A stretch of DNA of 64,000 nt from Pseudoxanthomonas koreensis_A. GTDB taxonomy: Bacteria; Pseudomonadota; Gammaproteobacteria; Xanthomonadales; Xanthomonadaceae. Of this stretch, positions 23,120 to 31,570 are shown in pieces. Positions within the stretch are counted from its first letter, which is position 1, and every line of letters begins with the position of its first letter. A program made the translations under genes and the position numbers. The notes under the pieces are model-generated. The model had not been told where the DNA came from, searched no databases, and saw only the letters and a program-made list of their open reading frames with translations. The stretch covers positions 2,666,001 to 2,730,000 of the forward strand of contig NZ_CP169056.1 in the NCBI RefSeq assembly GCF_041890415.1. The letters are read 5' to 3'.

Positions 23120-24808
23120 GTGAACACCCTCCTCAACGCCCTGGTTGCCCAGGGTATCGACGCCCTGCGCGCCGCCGGCACCCTGCCAGCCGATGCAGCC
23201 ACCCCCGACTTCGTCATCGAGCGGCCCAAGACCCGCGAGCATGGCGATTTCGCCACCAATGCGGCGATGCTGCTGGCCAAGGCCGCACGCACCAACCCGC
23301 GTGCGCTGGCGCAGGCCCTGGTGGCCGCGCTGCCGGCCAGCGAGGACGTGGCCCGGGTCGAGATCGCAGGACCCGGCTTCATCAACTTCCATCTGGCCCC
23401 GGGTGCATGGCAGCGCGAGGTGGCCGCGGCCCTGCGCCACGGCCACGCCTACGGACGCAACAGCACCGGCGCCGGCCGCACCGCCGGGGTGGAGTACGTC
23501 TCGGCCAACCCAACCGGCCCGCTGCACGTGGGCCATGGCCGCGCCGCGGCGATCGGCGACTGCATCGGGCGGGTGCTCGATGCCAATGGCTGGGCCGTCA
23601 AGCGCGAGTTCTACTACAACGACGCCGGAGTGCAGATCGACAACCTGGCCCGCTCCACCCAGGCGCGCGCGCGCGGGCTCAAGCCCGGCGACGACGGCTG
23701 GCCGGCCGACGCATACAACGGCGAGTACATCGCCGACGTTGCCGCCGCCTACCTGGCCGGCGAGGCGGTGCAGGTCGATGGCCTGGACCTGGCCGGCGCG
23801 CGCGACCCGGACGACCTGGACGCCATCCGCCGTTTCGCCGTGGCCTGGTTGCGCAACGAGCAGAACCACGACCTGGCCGCGTTCGGCGTGGACTTCGACA
23901 TCTACTTCCTGGAAAGCTCGCTGTACGCCGACGGCAAGGTCGAGCAGACCGTGCGCGACCTCACCGCCAACGGCCACACCTACGAGGAAGGCGGCGCGCT
24001 GTGGCTGCGCACCACCACCTTCGGTGACGACAAGGACCGGGTGATGCGCAAGTCCGACGGCACCTACACCTACTTCGTGCCGGACGTGGCCTACCACCTG
24101 AGCAAGTGGCAACGCGGCTACGAGCGCGCAATCACCGAGCTGGGCGCCGACCACCACGGTTCCCTGGCCCGCGTGCGCGCCGGCCTGCAGGCGCTGGACG
24201 TGGGCATCCCGAAGGGCTGGCCCGAATACGTGCTGCACCAGATGGTCACGGTGATGCGTGGTGGCGAGGAAGTGAAGCTGTCCAAGCGCGCCGGCTCCTA
24301 CCTGACCCTGCGCGAGCTGATCGAGGAAGCAGGGCGCGACGCGACCCGCTGGTTCCTGATCGCGCGCAAGCCCGATTCGCAACTGGTGTTCGACATCGAC
24401 CTGGCGCGCCAGCAGAGCAACGACAACCCGGTGTTCTACGTGCAGTACGCGCATGCCCGCGTGGCCAGCCTGCTGCGCCAGGCCGACGAGAAGGGGCTGG
24501 CCCACGACCCGGCCAACGCCCTGGCCAGGCTGGAGCGCCTGGACGATGCCGGCTCACTGGCGCTGATGGTGGAGCTGTCACGCTGGCCGGAAGTGGTCCA
24601 GGCGGCCGGCCAGTCGCTGGAGCCGCACCTGGTTGCCCAGTACCTGCGCGAACTGGCCTATGCTTTCCACACGTGGTACGGCAACACACCGGTACTGGTG
24701 GACGAGGCGGACCTGCGCGACGCACGCCTGGGCCTGTCCCTGGCGGTGCGCCAGGTGCTGGCCAATGGCCTGGACCTGCTCGGCGTGAGCGCGCCGGAGC
24801 GGATGTGA
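23120..24808 (+). CDS. argS: Arginyl-tRNA synthetase
   Basis: This class I synthetase charges tRNA-Arg. From GTG 23120 it has 562 residues, which I recall as the Xanthomonas length. The ATG at 23087 falls within a -10 box. The N-terminal additional domain is followed by ERPKTREHGDFATNAA, the catalytic SANPTGPLHVGHGRAA (HVGH about 136-139) and EVKLSKRAG in the position of the KMSK loop. The C-terminal anticodon-binding domain has NDNPVFYVQYAHAR and the terminal RQVLANGLDLLGV. It is followed at 28 bp by a SPOR-domain gene, the argS-ftsN order known from pseudomonads. Confidence 0.96.
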   Translation: MNTLLNALVAQGIDALRAAGTLPADAATPDFVIERPKTREHGDFATNAAMLLAKAARTNPRALAQALVAALPASEDVARVEIAGPGFINFHLAPGAWQREVAAALRHGHAYGRNSTGAGRTAGVEYVSANPTGPLHVGHGRAAAIGDCIGRVLDANGWAVKREFYYNDAGVQIDNLARSTQARARGLKPGDDGWPADAYNGEYIADVAAAYLAGEAVQVDGLDLAGARDPDDLDAIRRFAVAWLRNEQNHDLAAFGVDFDIYFLESSLYADGKVEQTVRDLTANGHTYEEGGALWLRTTTFGDDKDRVMRKSDGTYTYFVPDVAYHLSKWQRGYERAITELGADHHGSLARVRAGLQALDVGIPKGWPEYVLHQMVTVMRGGEEVKLSKRAGSYLTLRELIEEAGRDATRWFLIARKPDSQLVFDIDLARQQSNDNPVFYVQYAHARVASLLRQADEKGLAHDPANALARLERLDDAGSLALMVELSRWPEVVQAAGQSLEPHLVAQYLRELAYAFHTWYGNTPVLVDEADLRDARLGLSLAVRQVLANGLDLLGVSAPERM

Positions 24809-24836
24809 CCGGCCCGGCAAGACGGAGACAGTAGCA

Positions 24837-25601
24837 ATGGCGGCAAGACGTGGCAGGAACCAGGCCCGGCGCACCAGTGGCAGTGGCCGCAGCGCCGGCC
24901 GGCCTGCATGGATCTGGCTGGTGGCCGGGCTGGCCATCGGCGCGGTGGCGTTCCTGGCGGTGCCGGGATGGTTCAAGGGCGAGGGCGATGGTTTCGCCCG
25001 CTTCGGTCCGCGTGCCAATCCGGACGCGCAGCCGGCGCCGATCGCCGATGGCGAGGCGATCGCCGATACCCCGGCGCCGGCAGGCCCGGCCACCACGCCG
25101 GCGCCACAGTACGATTTCTACACCGTGCTGCCCGGCAACGAGGTGCGCATGTCCGATGCCGAGCTGGCCGCCAGCGCGCGCGAGGAACAGGCGCGCCGCG
25201 AGCAGGCCGAAGCGCGGCGCGCGCGCGATGCGCTCGAAGGCCGCCTCCCGGCCCCGGTCAGCGAGGCACCCGCCGCCGCGAACAGCGCACCGGCTGCAAC
25301 GCCCTCCGATCCGTCGGCATCGGCGCCGGCATCGGCGCCACCGGCAACCGGGGACACTGCGGCCGACACCGCCCGTTACATCCTCCAGGCCGGCGCCTTC
25401 GGTGCGCCAGGTGACGCGGAAGAAGTGAAGGCACGGATCGCCATGCTCGGCCTCAGTGCGCGGGTCGAGCCCGGACAGGCCGGCGGCCGCACCGTGTACC
25501 GGGTGCGCGTGGGGCCCTACGCCAGCGCCAGCGAACTGGCCGAAGCCAAGAACAAGCTCGCCAGCGGCGGCTTGCCGGCGATGGCGATCAAGGCGCAGTA
25601 G
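24837..25601 (+). CDS. SPOR-domain protein, FtsN-like
   Basis: This is a predicted cell-division protein that binds septal peptidoglycan. The 254-residue product has a short basic cytoplasmic N-terminus, one membrane helix (about 26-43), a long Ala/Pro linker with a charged helical stretch (AREEQARREQAEARRARDAL, about 110-130) and a C-terminal SPOR domain (YILQAGAFGAPGDAEEVKAR, then VYRVRVGPYASASELAEAKN). This architecture and its place right after argS fit FtsN, although FtsN sequences diverge too much for certainty. A conserved YDFYTVLPGNEV motif precedes the linker, as in other FtsN-like proteins of this group. Probably co-transcribed with argS. Confidence 0.85.
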   Translation: MAARRGRNQARRTSGSGRSAGRPAWIWLVAGLAIGAVAFLAVPGWFKGEGDGFARFGPRANPDAQPAPIADGEAIADTPAPAGPATTPAPQYDFYTVLPGNEVRMSDAELAASAREEQARREQAEARRARDALEGRLPAPVSEAPAAANSAPAATPSDPSASAPASAPPATGDTAADTARYILQAGAFGAPGDAEEVKARIAMLGLSARVEPGQAGGRTVYRVRVGPYASASELAEAKNKLASGGLPAMAIKAQ

Positions 25602-25605
25602 TTCC

Positions 25606-25710
25606 GCCTTGGCGAAACTACCCCAAGGTTTGCCGTGCAAACCTCGGGTCCCGTGCCCGTTGCATCCACAACTCCGCGCCTGCCGGCGCGCCCCCTTGAC
25701 TCAAGGGGGC
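25606..25710. terminator. Cluster of hairpins after the argS-SPOR operon
   Basis: Three dyads follow the SPOR gene. CCTTGG (about 25606) can pair with CCAAGG (about 25623). GGTTTGC-CGT-GCAAACC is at 25627-25643. A 21-bp palindrome, GCCCCCTTGA-C-TCAAGGGGGC, is at 25690-25710. The last is followed by TGTTCC, only a weak T-run. The first two share GG and are mutually exclusive. They probably end or stabilise the operon transcript. The rest of the gap to 25793 shows no clear promoter. Confidence 0.5.
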
Positions 25711-25793
25711 TGTTCCTCCGTTCCGTGTCTCCGGCGGACCATGGTTGGGCGATGGTGCGAGAATCGGCGGGCTTCCCGCACAAGGAATCGGCC

Positions 25794-26543
25794 ATGTCCA
25801 AGACCGCCTTCATCACCGGCGCCACCTCCGGCTTCGGCCTGGCGGCCACGCACCGCTTCGTCGCCGCCGGCTGGAAGGTGGTGGCTGCCGGCCGCCGCGC
25901 CGCGCGCCTGCAGGCACTGGTCGACGAACTCGGCGCCGGCAACGTCCACGCCGCCTGCTTCGATGTGCGCGACAGCGCGGCGATGGACGCGGCCCTGGCC
26001 GCGCTGCCGGCCGGTTTCGCGGACATCGACCTGCTGGTCAACAACGCCGGCCTGGCCTTGGGCACCGCGCCGGCGCAGGACGCCAGCCTGGACGACTGGC
26101 GCACGATGATCGACACCAACATCACCGCCCTGGTGACACTGACCCACCGCCTGCTGCCGACCCTGATCGCGCGCAAGGGCGTGGTGATCAACGTCAGCTC
26201 GGTGGCGGGCGTGCATCCTTATCCGGGTGGCAACGTGTATGGCGGCACCAAGGCCTTCGTCAGCCAGTTCTCGCTGAACCTGCGCTCGGACCTGCACGGC
26301 ACCGGCGTGCGGGTGACCACCATCGAGCCGGGCATGGCCCAGACCGAGTTCACCCTGGTGCGCACCCACGGCAACCAGGCCGCCTCCGATGCGCTGTACC
26401 GCGACGCGGCGCCGATCACCGCCGAGGACATCGCCGAGCAGATCCTCTACGTGGCGACCCTGCCGCCGCACCTGAACATCAACCGGCTCGAGGTCATGCC
26501 GGTGAGCCAGAGCTTCGCCGGATTCCAGGTCCACCGCAGCTGA
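25794..26543 (+). CDS. Short-chain dehydrogenase/reductase, YdfG-like
   Basis: This NAD(P)-dependent oxidoreductase has 249 residues. It has the classical SDR layout: TGATSGFGLA cofactor motif near residue 8, LVNNAGLALG, catalytic Ser in INVSSVAGVHPYPGGNVYGG, and YxxxK within NVYGGTKAFVSQF. The Tyr-Gly-Gly-Thr-Lys form, the PYPGGNVYG segment and the C-terminal AEDIAEQILYVATLPPHLNI are typical of YdfG-type 3-hydroxy acid / malonic semialdehyde reductases. The exact substrate is inferred. ATG 25794 is chosen because the upstream extension to 25635 contains hairpins and no family sequence. It stands alone. A tandem REP array follows it. Confidence 0.88.
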   Translation: MSKTAFITGATSGFGLAATHRFVAAGWKVVAAGRRAARLQALVDELGAGNVHAACFDVRDSAAMDAALAALPAGFADIDLLVNNAGLALGTAPAQDASLDDWRTMIDTNITALVTLTHRLLPTLIARKGVVINVSSVAGVHPYPGGNVYGGTKAFVSQFSLNLRSDLHGTGVRVTTIEPGMAQTEFTLVRTHGNQAASDALYRDAAPITAEDIAEQILYVATLPPHLNINRLEVMPVSQSFAGFQVHRS

Positions 26544-26552
26544 CCCGCCCCC

Positions 26553-26889
26553 GCAGGAGCCGGTCTGCCCGGCGACCGCCATCGGTTGCATCACCTGACC
26601 CACCGCCCACCGGCAGGCAGACCTGGCTGCGGTCGCCGGCAAGGCCGGCTCCTACGAAGAGGGCCAGGCGACCGGTGTGCGCTGCTGCGGTCGCCGGCAA
26701 GGCCGGCTCCTACGAAGGGGCCAGGCGACCGGTGTGCGCTGCTGCGGTCGCCGGCAAGGCCGGCTCCTACGAAGGGGCCAGGCGACCGGTGTGCGCTGCT
26801 GCGGTCGCCGGCAAGGCCGGCTCCTACGAAGGGGGCCAGGCGACCGGTGTGCGCCGCGTTTGTAGGAGCCGGTCTCGCCGGCGACCGCC
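26553..26889. repeat. Tandem array of a 57-58 bp REP-containing unit, bracketed by forward REPs
   Basis: A degenerate forward REP (26553-26576, starting GCAG) opens the region. From 26629 four nearly identical reverse REP cores (GCGGTCGCCGGCAAGGCCGG plus CTCCTAC) follow at spacings of 58, 57 and 57 bp. They are separated by the constant spacer GAAGGGGCCAGGCGACCGGT plus GTGCGCTGCT. A forward REP (26862-26885) closes it. The units differ mainly in the length of one G-run. Because 57 is a multiple of three, false open frames run through it. It fills most of the 418-bp gap between the SDR gene and speA. The remaining bases up to 26961 hold nothing I recognise. Confidence 0.9.
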
Positions 26890-26961
26890 AGGTGGAAAAC
26901 CGCCGGCCGGCGATCCGCCAGCCATGAGGGCCGCCGGCGGATTTCCCGCCCAGGACGGTCC

Positions 26962-28845
26962 TCAGCCCGCCGGAGGGTCGGACAGATAGGTGTAACCGGT
27001 CAGCCCGGCTTCCAGTGCGGCGGCCATCGAGCTGGCTTCGGCCTGGTCAAGGCCGGCATCGGCCACGCGCCGGGCATAGATCTGGCGCAGGTCGTCCAGG
27101 CGGTAGCCAACGTAATCCAGCATCACGTCGGTGGTATCGCCACGGCGCTGCTGCGCCAGCTCGTAGCCGTCGGCGGTGAGCCACACCTCCACCGCATCGG
27201 TATCGCCGAACAGGTTGTGGATGTCGCCCAGGATTTCCTGGTAGGCGCCGACCAGGAAGAACGCAAGCCGGTAGCGGTCCCCGTGCACCGGATGCAGCGG
27301 CAACGAGGTGTCCAGGCCGCCGTTCTCGACGTAGGTCTTGACCGTGCCATCCGAGTCGCAGGTCATGTCGGCGATCACCCCGCGCCGGGTGGGCGGTTCG
27401 TCCAGGCGCTCGATCGGCACGATCGGGAACACCTGGTTGATCGCCCACGCATCGGGGATCGACTCGAACACGCTGAAGTTGACGAAATACTTGTCCACCA
27501 GGCGGTCGTCCAGCTCGTCCAGGACCGCGCGATGGCTGCGCTCGCCGCGGTCCAGGCGCGCCCGCACGCCATGGGCCAATGCGTAGAACAGGTCGTCCAC
27601 GCGCGCGCGCTGGGGCAGCTCGATCTGGCCCAGGGCATAGGCGGCCAGGCCTTCGGCATGGAAGTGCTGGGCCTCGTGGTAGAGCTCCAGCGCCGGGCGC
27701 CGGTCCAGGTCGCCGTGCAGGTCGCGCAGGTGGCGGATGGCCGCCGGCTCGTCGTCGTGGGCGTCGGGCACGCGCCCTTCCGGCGCCTCCTCCACTTCGA
27801 TGGTGTTGGCCACCAGCACCGCGTGGTGGGCGGTCATCGCGCGGCCGCACTCGGTGACGATGCGCGGCTGCGGCAGCCCCATCTGCGCGCACACCTCGGC
27901 CAGCGGCTGCACGATGTTGGACGCGTACTGGTTGAGGCCATAGTTGATCGAGCCCTCGCTGCGCGAGCGCGTGCCTTCGTAGTCCACGCCCAGGCCGCCG
28001 CCCACGTCCATGTAGCGGATCGATGCGCCCAGCCGTGACAGCTCGCCGAAATAGCGCACCGCCTCGCGCATGCCGTTGGCGATGTCGCGCACGTTGGAGA
28101 TCTGCGAACCCATGTGGAAATGCAGCAGCTGCAGGCAGTCGGCATCGCCGCCGTCGCGCAGGGTCTTCCACAGGTCCAGCAACTGGCGCGGCGAAAGGCC
28201 GAACTTGGCCTTGTCGCCACCACTGTTCTGCCACTTGCCCGAACCCAGCGAGGCCAGGCGCATGCGCACGCCCAGGCCGGGCCGCACGCCGAGCGCGGCC
28301 GCCTCTTCCATCACCAGGGCCAGCTCGGAGGGCTTCTCGATGACGATGAACGTCTCCAGCCCCAGCTTGCGGCCGATCAGTGCCAGGCGGATGTACTCGC
28401 GATCCTTGTAGCCGTTGCACACGATCAGCCCGCCCGGGCGCGACAGTGCCAGCACCGCCATCAGTTCCGGCTTGCTGCCCGCCTCCAGGCCGAAGCCCGC
28501 GCCGTGGTGCGAGGCCAGGGTGCCGGCCACGCTGCGGTGCTGGTTGACCTTGATCGGATATACCGCGGTGTACCCGCCGGCGTAGTCCCATTCGTCCATC
28601 GCCTGGGCGAAGGCGTCCTGCAACTGCTTGAGGCGGTCGCCCAGCACGTCGGGGAAGCGCAACAGCAGCGGCAGGCGCATGCCCTGCGCGCGCGCGGCCT
28701 CCACCAGTTCGGGCAGCGGCAGCGAGGGACCGCCGGCGCCGCGCGGCAGCACCTGCATGCAGCCGTCGGCCACGTCGAAATAGCCGCCAGACCAGTGGGG
28801 AATGGACCAGGTCTTGCGGGCGTGGTCAGCGGACCAGTCGCTCAT
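26962..28845 (-). CDS. speA: Biosynthetic arginine decarboxylase
   Basis: This PLP enzyme converts arginine to agmatine, the first step of one route to putrescine and spermidine. The 627-residue product starts MSDWSADHARKTW. The PLP lysine is Lys99 in YPIKVNQHRSV. Other landmarks are GLEAGSKPELMAVLAL, LHFHMGSQI, DVGGGLGVDYEGT, ECGRAMTAHHAVL and the C-terminal active-site MTCDSDGTVKTYV. ATGs at 28851 and 28869 are in frame, but 28845 matches the family N-terminus. It diverges from speE across 153 bp, so the polyamine genes form one locus. A different route from agmatine to putrescine must be encoded elsewhere. Confidence 0.96.
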   Translation of the reverse strand: MSDWSADHARKTWSIPHWSGGYFDVADGCMQVLPRGAGGPSLPLPELVEAARAQGMRLPLLLRFPDVLGDRLKQLQDAFAQAMDEWDYAGGYTAVYPIKVNQHRSVAGTLASHHGAGFGLEAGSKPELMAVLALSRPGGLIVCNGYKDREYIRLALIGRKLGLETFIVIEKPSELALVMEEAAALGVRPGLGVRMRLASLGSGKWQNSGGDKAKFGLSPRQLLDLWKTLRDGGDADCLQLLHFHMGSQISNVRDIANGMREAVRYFGELSRLGASIRYMDVGGGLGVDYEGTRSRSEGSINYGLNQYASNIVQPLAEVCAQMGLPQPRIVTECGRAMTAHHAVLVANTIEVEEAPEGRVPDAHDDEPAAIRHLRDLHGDLDRRPALELYHEAQHFHAEGLAAYALGQIELPQRARVDDLFYALAHGVRARLDRGERSHRAVLDELDDRLVDKYFVNFSVFESIPDAWAINQVFPIVPIERLDEPPTRRGVIADMTCDSDGTVKTYVENGGLDTSLPLHPVHGDRYRLAFFLVGAYQEILGDIHNLFGDTDAVEVWLTADGYELAQQRRGDTTDVMLDYVGYRLDDLRQIYARRVADAGLDQAEASSMAAALEAGLTGYTYLSDPPAG

Positions 28846-28907
28846 CTGCATGGGGCTCGGGCTGCGCAATGGTGGCGCATTCTACCGCTGCAACCGCGAC
28901 GCTCCGT

Positions 28908-28913
28908 TACAAT
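28908..28913 (+). promoter_or_regulatory. Candidate -10 box (TACAATGCGCG) of speE
   Basis: TACAAT sits 85 bp before the speE ATG in the divergent speA/speE gap. The discriminator is GCGCG. No good -35 is visible. Confidence 0.4.
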
Positions 28914-28998
28914 GCGCGCCCGAACAGCCCGCCCACCGCCGCGCCCGCCGCGGCAAACGCACCTGCGCGCGTTGCGCCACACCCAAGGACAGCCCCCA

Positions 28999-29859
28999 AT
29001 GAGCCACCAAGACAACTGGTACATCGAGCGTTTCGAGCCGACCGGGTCGGCGATCGGCTACCGGGTGGAGGCCAAGCTGGACGAGGTGCAGTCGCCGTTC
29101 CAGAAGATCGAGGTGTACCGCACCACCGACTGGGGCAACCTGATGCTGATCGACGGCGCGGTGATGCTCACCAGCCGCGACAACTTCCTGTACCACGAGA
29201 TGATCGCGCACCCGGCGCTGTTCACCCACGCCGCGCCCAAGCGCGTCGTCATCATCGGTGGCGGCGACTGCGGCACCCTGCGCGAGGTGCTCAGGCACCC
29301 GGGCGTGGAGAGTGCCACCCAGTGCGACATCGACGAGCAGGTCACGCGCATGGCCGAAAAGCACTTCCCCGAGCTGTGCGAGTCCAACGGCGACGCGCGC
29401 GCCGAGCTGCTGTTCGACGACGGCGTGGCCTACATGGCCAACTGCCCGGCCGGCAGCGTGGACGTGGTGATCGTCGATTCCACCGACCCGGTCGGGCCGG
29501 CCGAGGGCCTGTTCAACCGCGCCTTCTACGCCAGTTGCTACCGCGCGCTGAAGGACGACGGCATCCTGGTGCAGCAGTCCGAGTCGCCGCTGGCGCAGCT
29601 GGACCTGATCAAGGCCATGCGCGCGGAGATGGGCCAGGCCGGCTTCTCCACCTTCAAGACCCTGCCGTTCCCGCAGCCGTGCTACCCCACCGGCTGGTGG
29701 AGCGTGACCATGGCGCGCAAGGGCCGGGACTTCGCCTTCCGCGAGGCCGATGCGGAAAACAAGGGCTTTGCCACCGCCTACTACAGCGCGCACCTGCATC
29801 GCGGCGTGCTGGTGGCACCGCCGTTCGTGGCCCGGGCACTGGGCGAAACCGCCGGCTAA
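28999..29859 (+). CDS. speE: Spermidine synthase
   Basis: SpeE transfers an aminopropyl group from decarboxylated S-adenosylmethionine to putrescine. The 286-residue product has the N-terminal WYIERFEP, then YRTTDWGNLMLIDGAVMLTS, the nucleotide-binding IIGGGDCGTLREVLRH, the catalytic loop VDSTDPVGPAEGLF, and FPQPCYPTGWWSVTMARKG near the C-terminus. All are standard for bacterial spermidine synthases. It is divergent from speA. A G+C-rich hairpin with a short T-run follows the stop codon. Confidence 0.96.
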   Translation: MSHQDNWYIERFEPTGSAIGYRVEAKLDEVQSPFQKIEVYRTTDWGNLMLIDGAVMLTSRDNFLYHEMIAHPALFTHAAPKRVVIIGGGDCGTLREVLRHPGVESATQCDIDEQVTRMAEKHFPELCESNGDARAELLFDDGVAYMANCPAGSVDVVIVDSTDPVGPAEGLFNRAFYASCYRALKDDGILVQQSESPLAQLDLIKAMRAEMGQAGFSTFKTLPFPQPCYPTGWWSVTMARKGRDFAFREADAENKGFATAYYSAHLHRGVLVAPPFVARALGETAG

Positions 29860-29881
29860 CCTGAACGGTGCACGACCGCCG

Positions 29882-29904
29882 GCCGGGCCCCGCACTGGCC
29901 CGGC
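29882..29904 (+). terminator. Probable terminator of speE
   Basis: An 8-bp perfect stem (GCCGGGCC / GGCCCGGC) with a 7-base loop lies 23 bp past the speE stop. A short TTT follows at 29912. The weak T-run leaves some doubt. Confidence 0.5.
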
Positions 29905-29931
29905 GCGCCGTGTTTCATGAAAATTGAACAA

Positions 29932-29951
29932 GTGTTGCAGCCATGCAACAC
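29932..29951. promoter_or_regulatory. 20-bp perfect dyad upstream of the small kinase gene
   Basis: GTGTTGCA-GCCA-TGCAACAC is a perfect inverted repeat with 8-bp arms. It lies in the most AT-rich part of the 200-bp gap, just below a TTGAAC that could serve as a -35. It may be an operator for the kinase gene or an RNA hairpin. No regulator is identified. Confidence 0.45.
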
Positions 29952-30059
29952 ACCTATGGCGCGCGCGGCGTTTCCCCCGATCCGGTGCCGGGCCTAGGCT
30001 TTACATCCCCCATGTCGATCCGGCCACGGCTCCGCCCGGCCGCCGGAGTTGTATTCCCC

Positions 30060-30725
30060 ATGACTTCCCTGACCCTCTCCCTGCCGTGCCGGCTGGCGGC
30101 CGTTTCCGCCGACAACGCGCGCCTGCTCAAGCGCGGCGAGCGCCTGCTCGAACCGGATGTCTACCTGACCTGCCTGGACAACGTGCCCACGGTGATGAAG
30201 GACTACAGCCGCTACCGCCGCACGCCGCTGGCCCCGCTGGCACGCCTGCTGGTGCGGCGCGAGGCGCGCACCCTGCGCCGGCTGCGCGGCTGGGCGCATG
30301 CGCCGATGCTGCTGGGCATCGTCGGCGGCCTGGCGCTGGCGATGGAATTCGTGCCCGGCGAGCCGCTCGGCAGCCAGGCCCGGGTCGATGAGGACACCTT
30401 CCGACGCCTGCGCGGCGCGGTGGTCCACCTGCACGCCAACGGCATCACCCACAACGACCTGCACCCGGCCAACATCATGGTCGACGGCGAACGCGTGGTG
30501 CTGCTGGATTTCACCGCCTCGCTGCGGTTGCCGCGATGGATGCGCAATGCCCCGCTGCTGCGCGAGCTGCGCCGCGGCGACCTGGCCAACGCGCTCAAGA
30601 TCGAGCAGCGCCTGACCGGGCGCGCGCCCGGCGGATACACCTCCAGCGTGCTGGCCGACCCGCGCTGGGTGACCGCGGTGCGCGGCGGCTGGAAGCGGCT
30701 TTACCGCTACCTCAAGCGCGCCTGA
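30060..30725 (+). CDS. Small protein-kinase-fold protein (RIO/LPS-kinase-like)
   Basis: This 221-residue protein is a minimal kinase of the type used on lipopolysaccharide sugars (WaaP/InaA/Kdo-kinase-like) or RIO-type Ser/Thr kinases. Visible features are VMKDYSRYRRTPLAPLARLL (possible ATP lysine in VMKDY), REARTLRRL (helix C glutamate), FVPGEPLG hinge, the catalytic loop HNDLHPANIMV (Asp and Asn of HxDLxxxN) and the metal motif LLDFTASLRL (DF in place of DFG). A basic C-terminus (GGWKRLYRYLKRA) would favour membrane contact. ATG 30060 is preferred over earlier in-frame ATGs because it avoids the dyad. Convergent with the PII gene. The true substrate is unknown. Confidence 0.8.
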   Translation: MTSLTLSLPCRLAAVSADNARLLKRGERLLEPDVYLTCLDNVPTVMKDYSRYRRTPLAPLARLLVRREARTLRRLRGWAHAPMLLGIVGGLALAMEFVPGEPLGSQARVDEDTFRRLRGAVVHLHANGITHNDLHPANIMVDGERVVLLDFTASLRLPRWMRNAPLLRELRRGDLANALKIEQRLTGRAPGGYTSSVLADPRWVTAVRGGWKRLYRYLKRA

Positions 30726-30756
30726 GGCCGGCAGGCGCAGGCCCGACGCGCCGGCG

Positions 30757-31095
30757 TTACAGCGCGTCGGCGTCCACTTCCCCGGTGCGGATGCGCACCA
30801 CCCGGCCAAGGTCGTACACGAACACCTTGCCGTCGCCGATCTTGCCGGTGCCGGCCGATTTGACGATCGCCTCCACCACGCCCTCGACCTGGTCGTCGGT
30901 GACGGCCACCTCGACCTTGACCTTGGGCAGGAAGTCCACCACGTACTCGGCGCCGCGGTACAGCTCGGTGTGCCCCTTCTGCCGGCCGAAGCCCTTGACC
31001 TCGGTGACGGTGATGCCGGCGATGCCCTGGCTGGCCAGCGCTTCGCGCACGTCATCCAGCTTGAACGGCTTGATCACGGCCATGATCATCTTCAT
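30757..31095 (-). CDS. glnB: Nitrogen regulatory protein PII
   Basis: PII senses 2-oxoglutarate, ATP/ADP and, through uridylylation, glutamine, and adjusts nitrogen metabolism. The 112-residue product is nearly canonical: MKMIMAVIKPFKLDDVREAL at the start, VKGFGRQKGHTELYRGAEY with the uridylylation target Tyr51 on the T-loop, and TGKIGDGKVFVYDLGRVVRI. No amtB gene is downstream, since the next gene is convergent. That argues for a stand-alone glnB-type copy, although the sequence alone does not separate glnB from glnK. Upstream it diverges from ubiK and comM, a neighbourhood also seen in Pseudomonas near glnK. Confidence 0.93.
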   Translation of the reverse strand: MKMIMAVIKPFKLDDVREALASQGIAGITVTEVKGFGRQKGHTELYRGAEYVVDFLPKVKVEVAVTDDQVEGVVEAIVKSAGTGKIGDGKVFVYDLGRVVRIRTGEVDADAL

Positions 31096-31284
31096 CCGGC
31101 GGTCTCCAACGATGCGATGGTTGCGGGGATGCACAGGATAGCGCGCCGCGCGCTTGTCAGCCCCCTCCGCCTCCGGTTCAATGCCGGCACGTGATCGGAA
31201 TTTCCCGACGCGTCCGCGCGGCGCATGCCGATGCCCCCGCCACGCGCCCCGGCGCACGCTGCCGGTACCGCCGGAGGAATACCC

Positions 31285-31560
31285 ATGATCGACCTGGACC
31301 ACATCGACGACCTTGCCCGGCGCCTGAGCGCACTGGTCCCTCCCGGGCTGCGCGAGTCGGGCGAGGAGCTGCAGGCCGGCTTCCGCAGCGTGCTGCAGGC
31401 GGGGCTTGCACGCCTGGACCTGGTAACGCGCGAGGAGTTCGAGGTGCAGCGCGCGGTGCTGTTGCGCACCCGCGAAAAACTCGAAGCGCTGGAGCGCACC
31501 GTGGCGCAGCTGGAATCACCCGCCAGCGGCGGCGAGCCGTCCGGCGCCGGCACGCACTGA
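31285..31560 (+). CDS. ubiK: BMFP/UbiK-type ubiquinone biosynthesis accessory factor
   Basis: This small coiled-coil protein has 91 residues. In the YqiC/UbiK family it forms trimers, binds lipids and assists the aerobic ubiquinone biosynthesis complex. The hallmark C-terminal helix is present as LVTREEFEVQRAVLLRTREK followed by LEALERTVAQLE, the BMFP pattern (V-x-R-E-E-F-E-V-Q). ATG 31285 follows a CCGGAGGAAT ribosome site. The gene ends 10 bp before comM, so the two are probably co-transcribed. A longer upstream in-frame start at 31225 is unlikely. Confidence 0.88.
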   Translation: MIDLDHIDDLARRLSALVPPGLRESGEELQAGFRSVLQAGLARLDLVTREEFEVQRAVLLRTREKLEALERTVAQLESPASGGEPSGAGTH

Positions 31561-31570
31561 GCCTGCGGCC

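Noticed and set aside
26629..26860. Possible CRISPR array.
   Set aside because: Repeat and spacer are both constant in every unit, the unit is a REP hairpin, and no cas genes are present.
26586..26927. Repeat proteins apparently encoded in the 57-bp array.
   Set aside because: The unit is a multiple of three, so all frames stay open. The sequence is REP DNA with no ribosome site.
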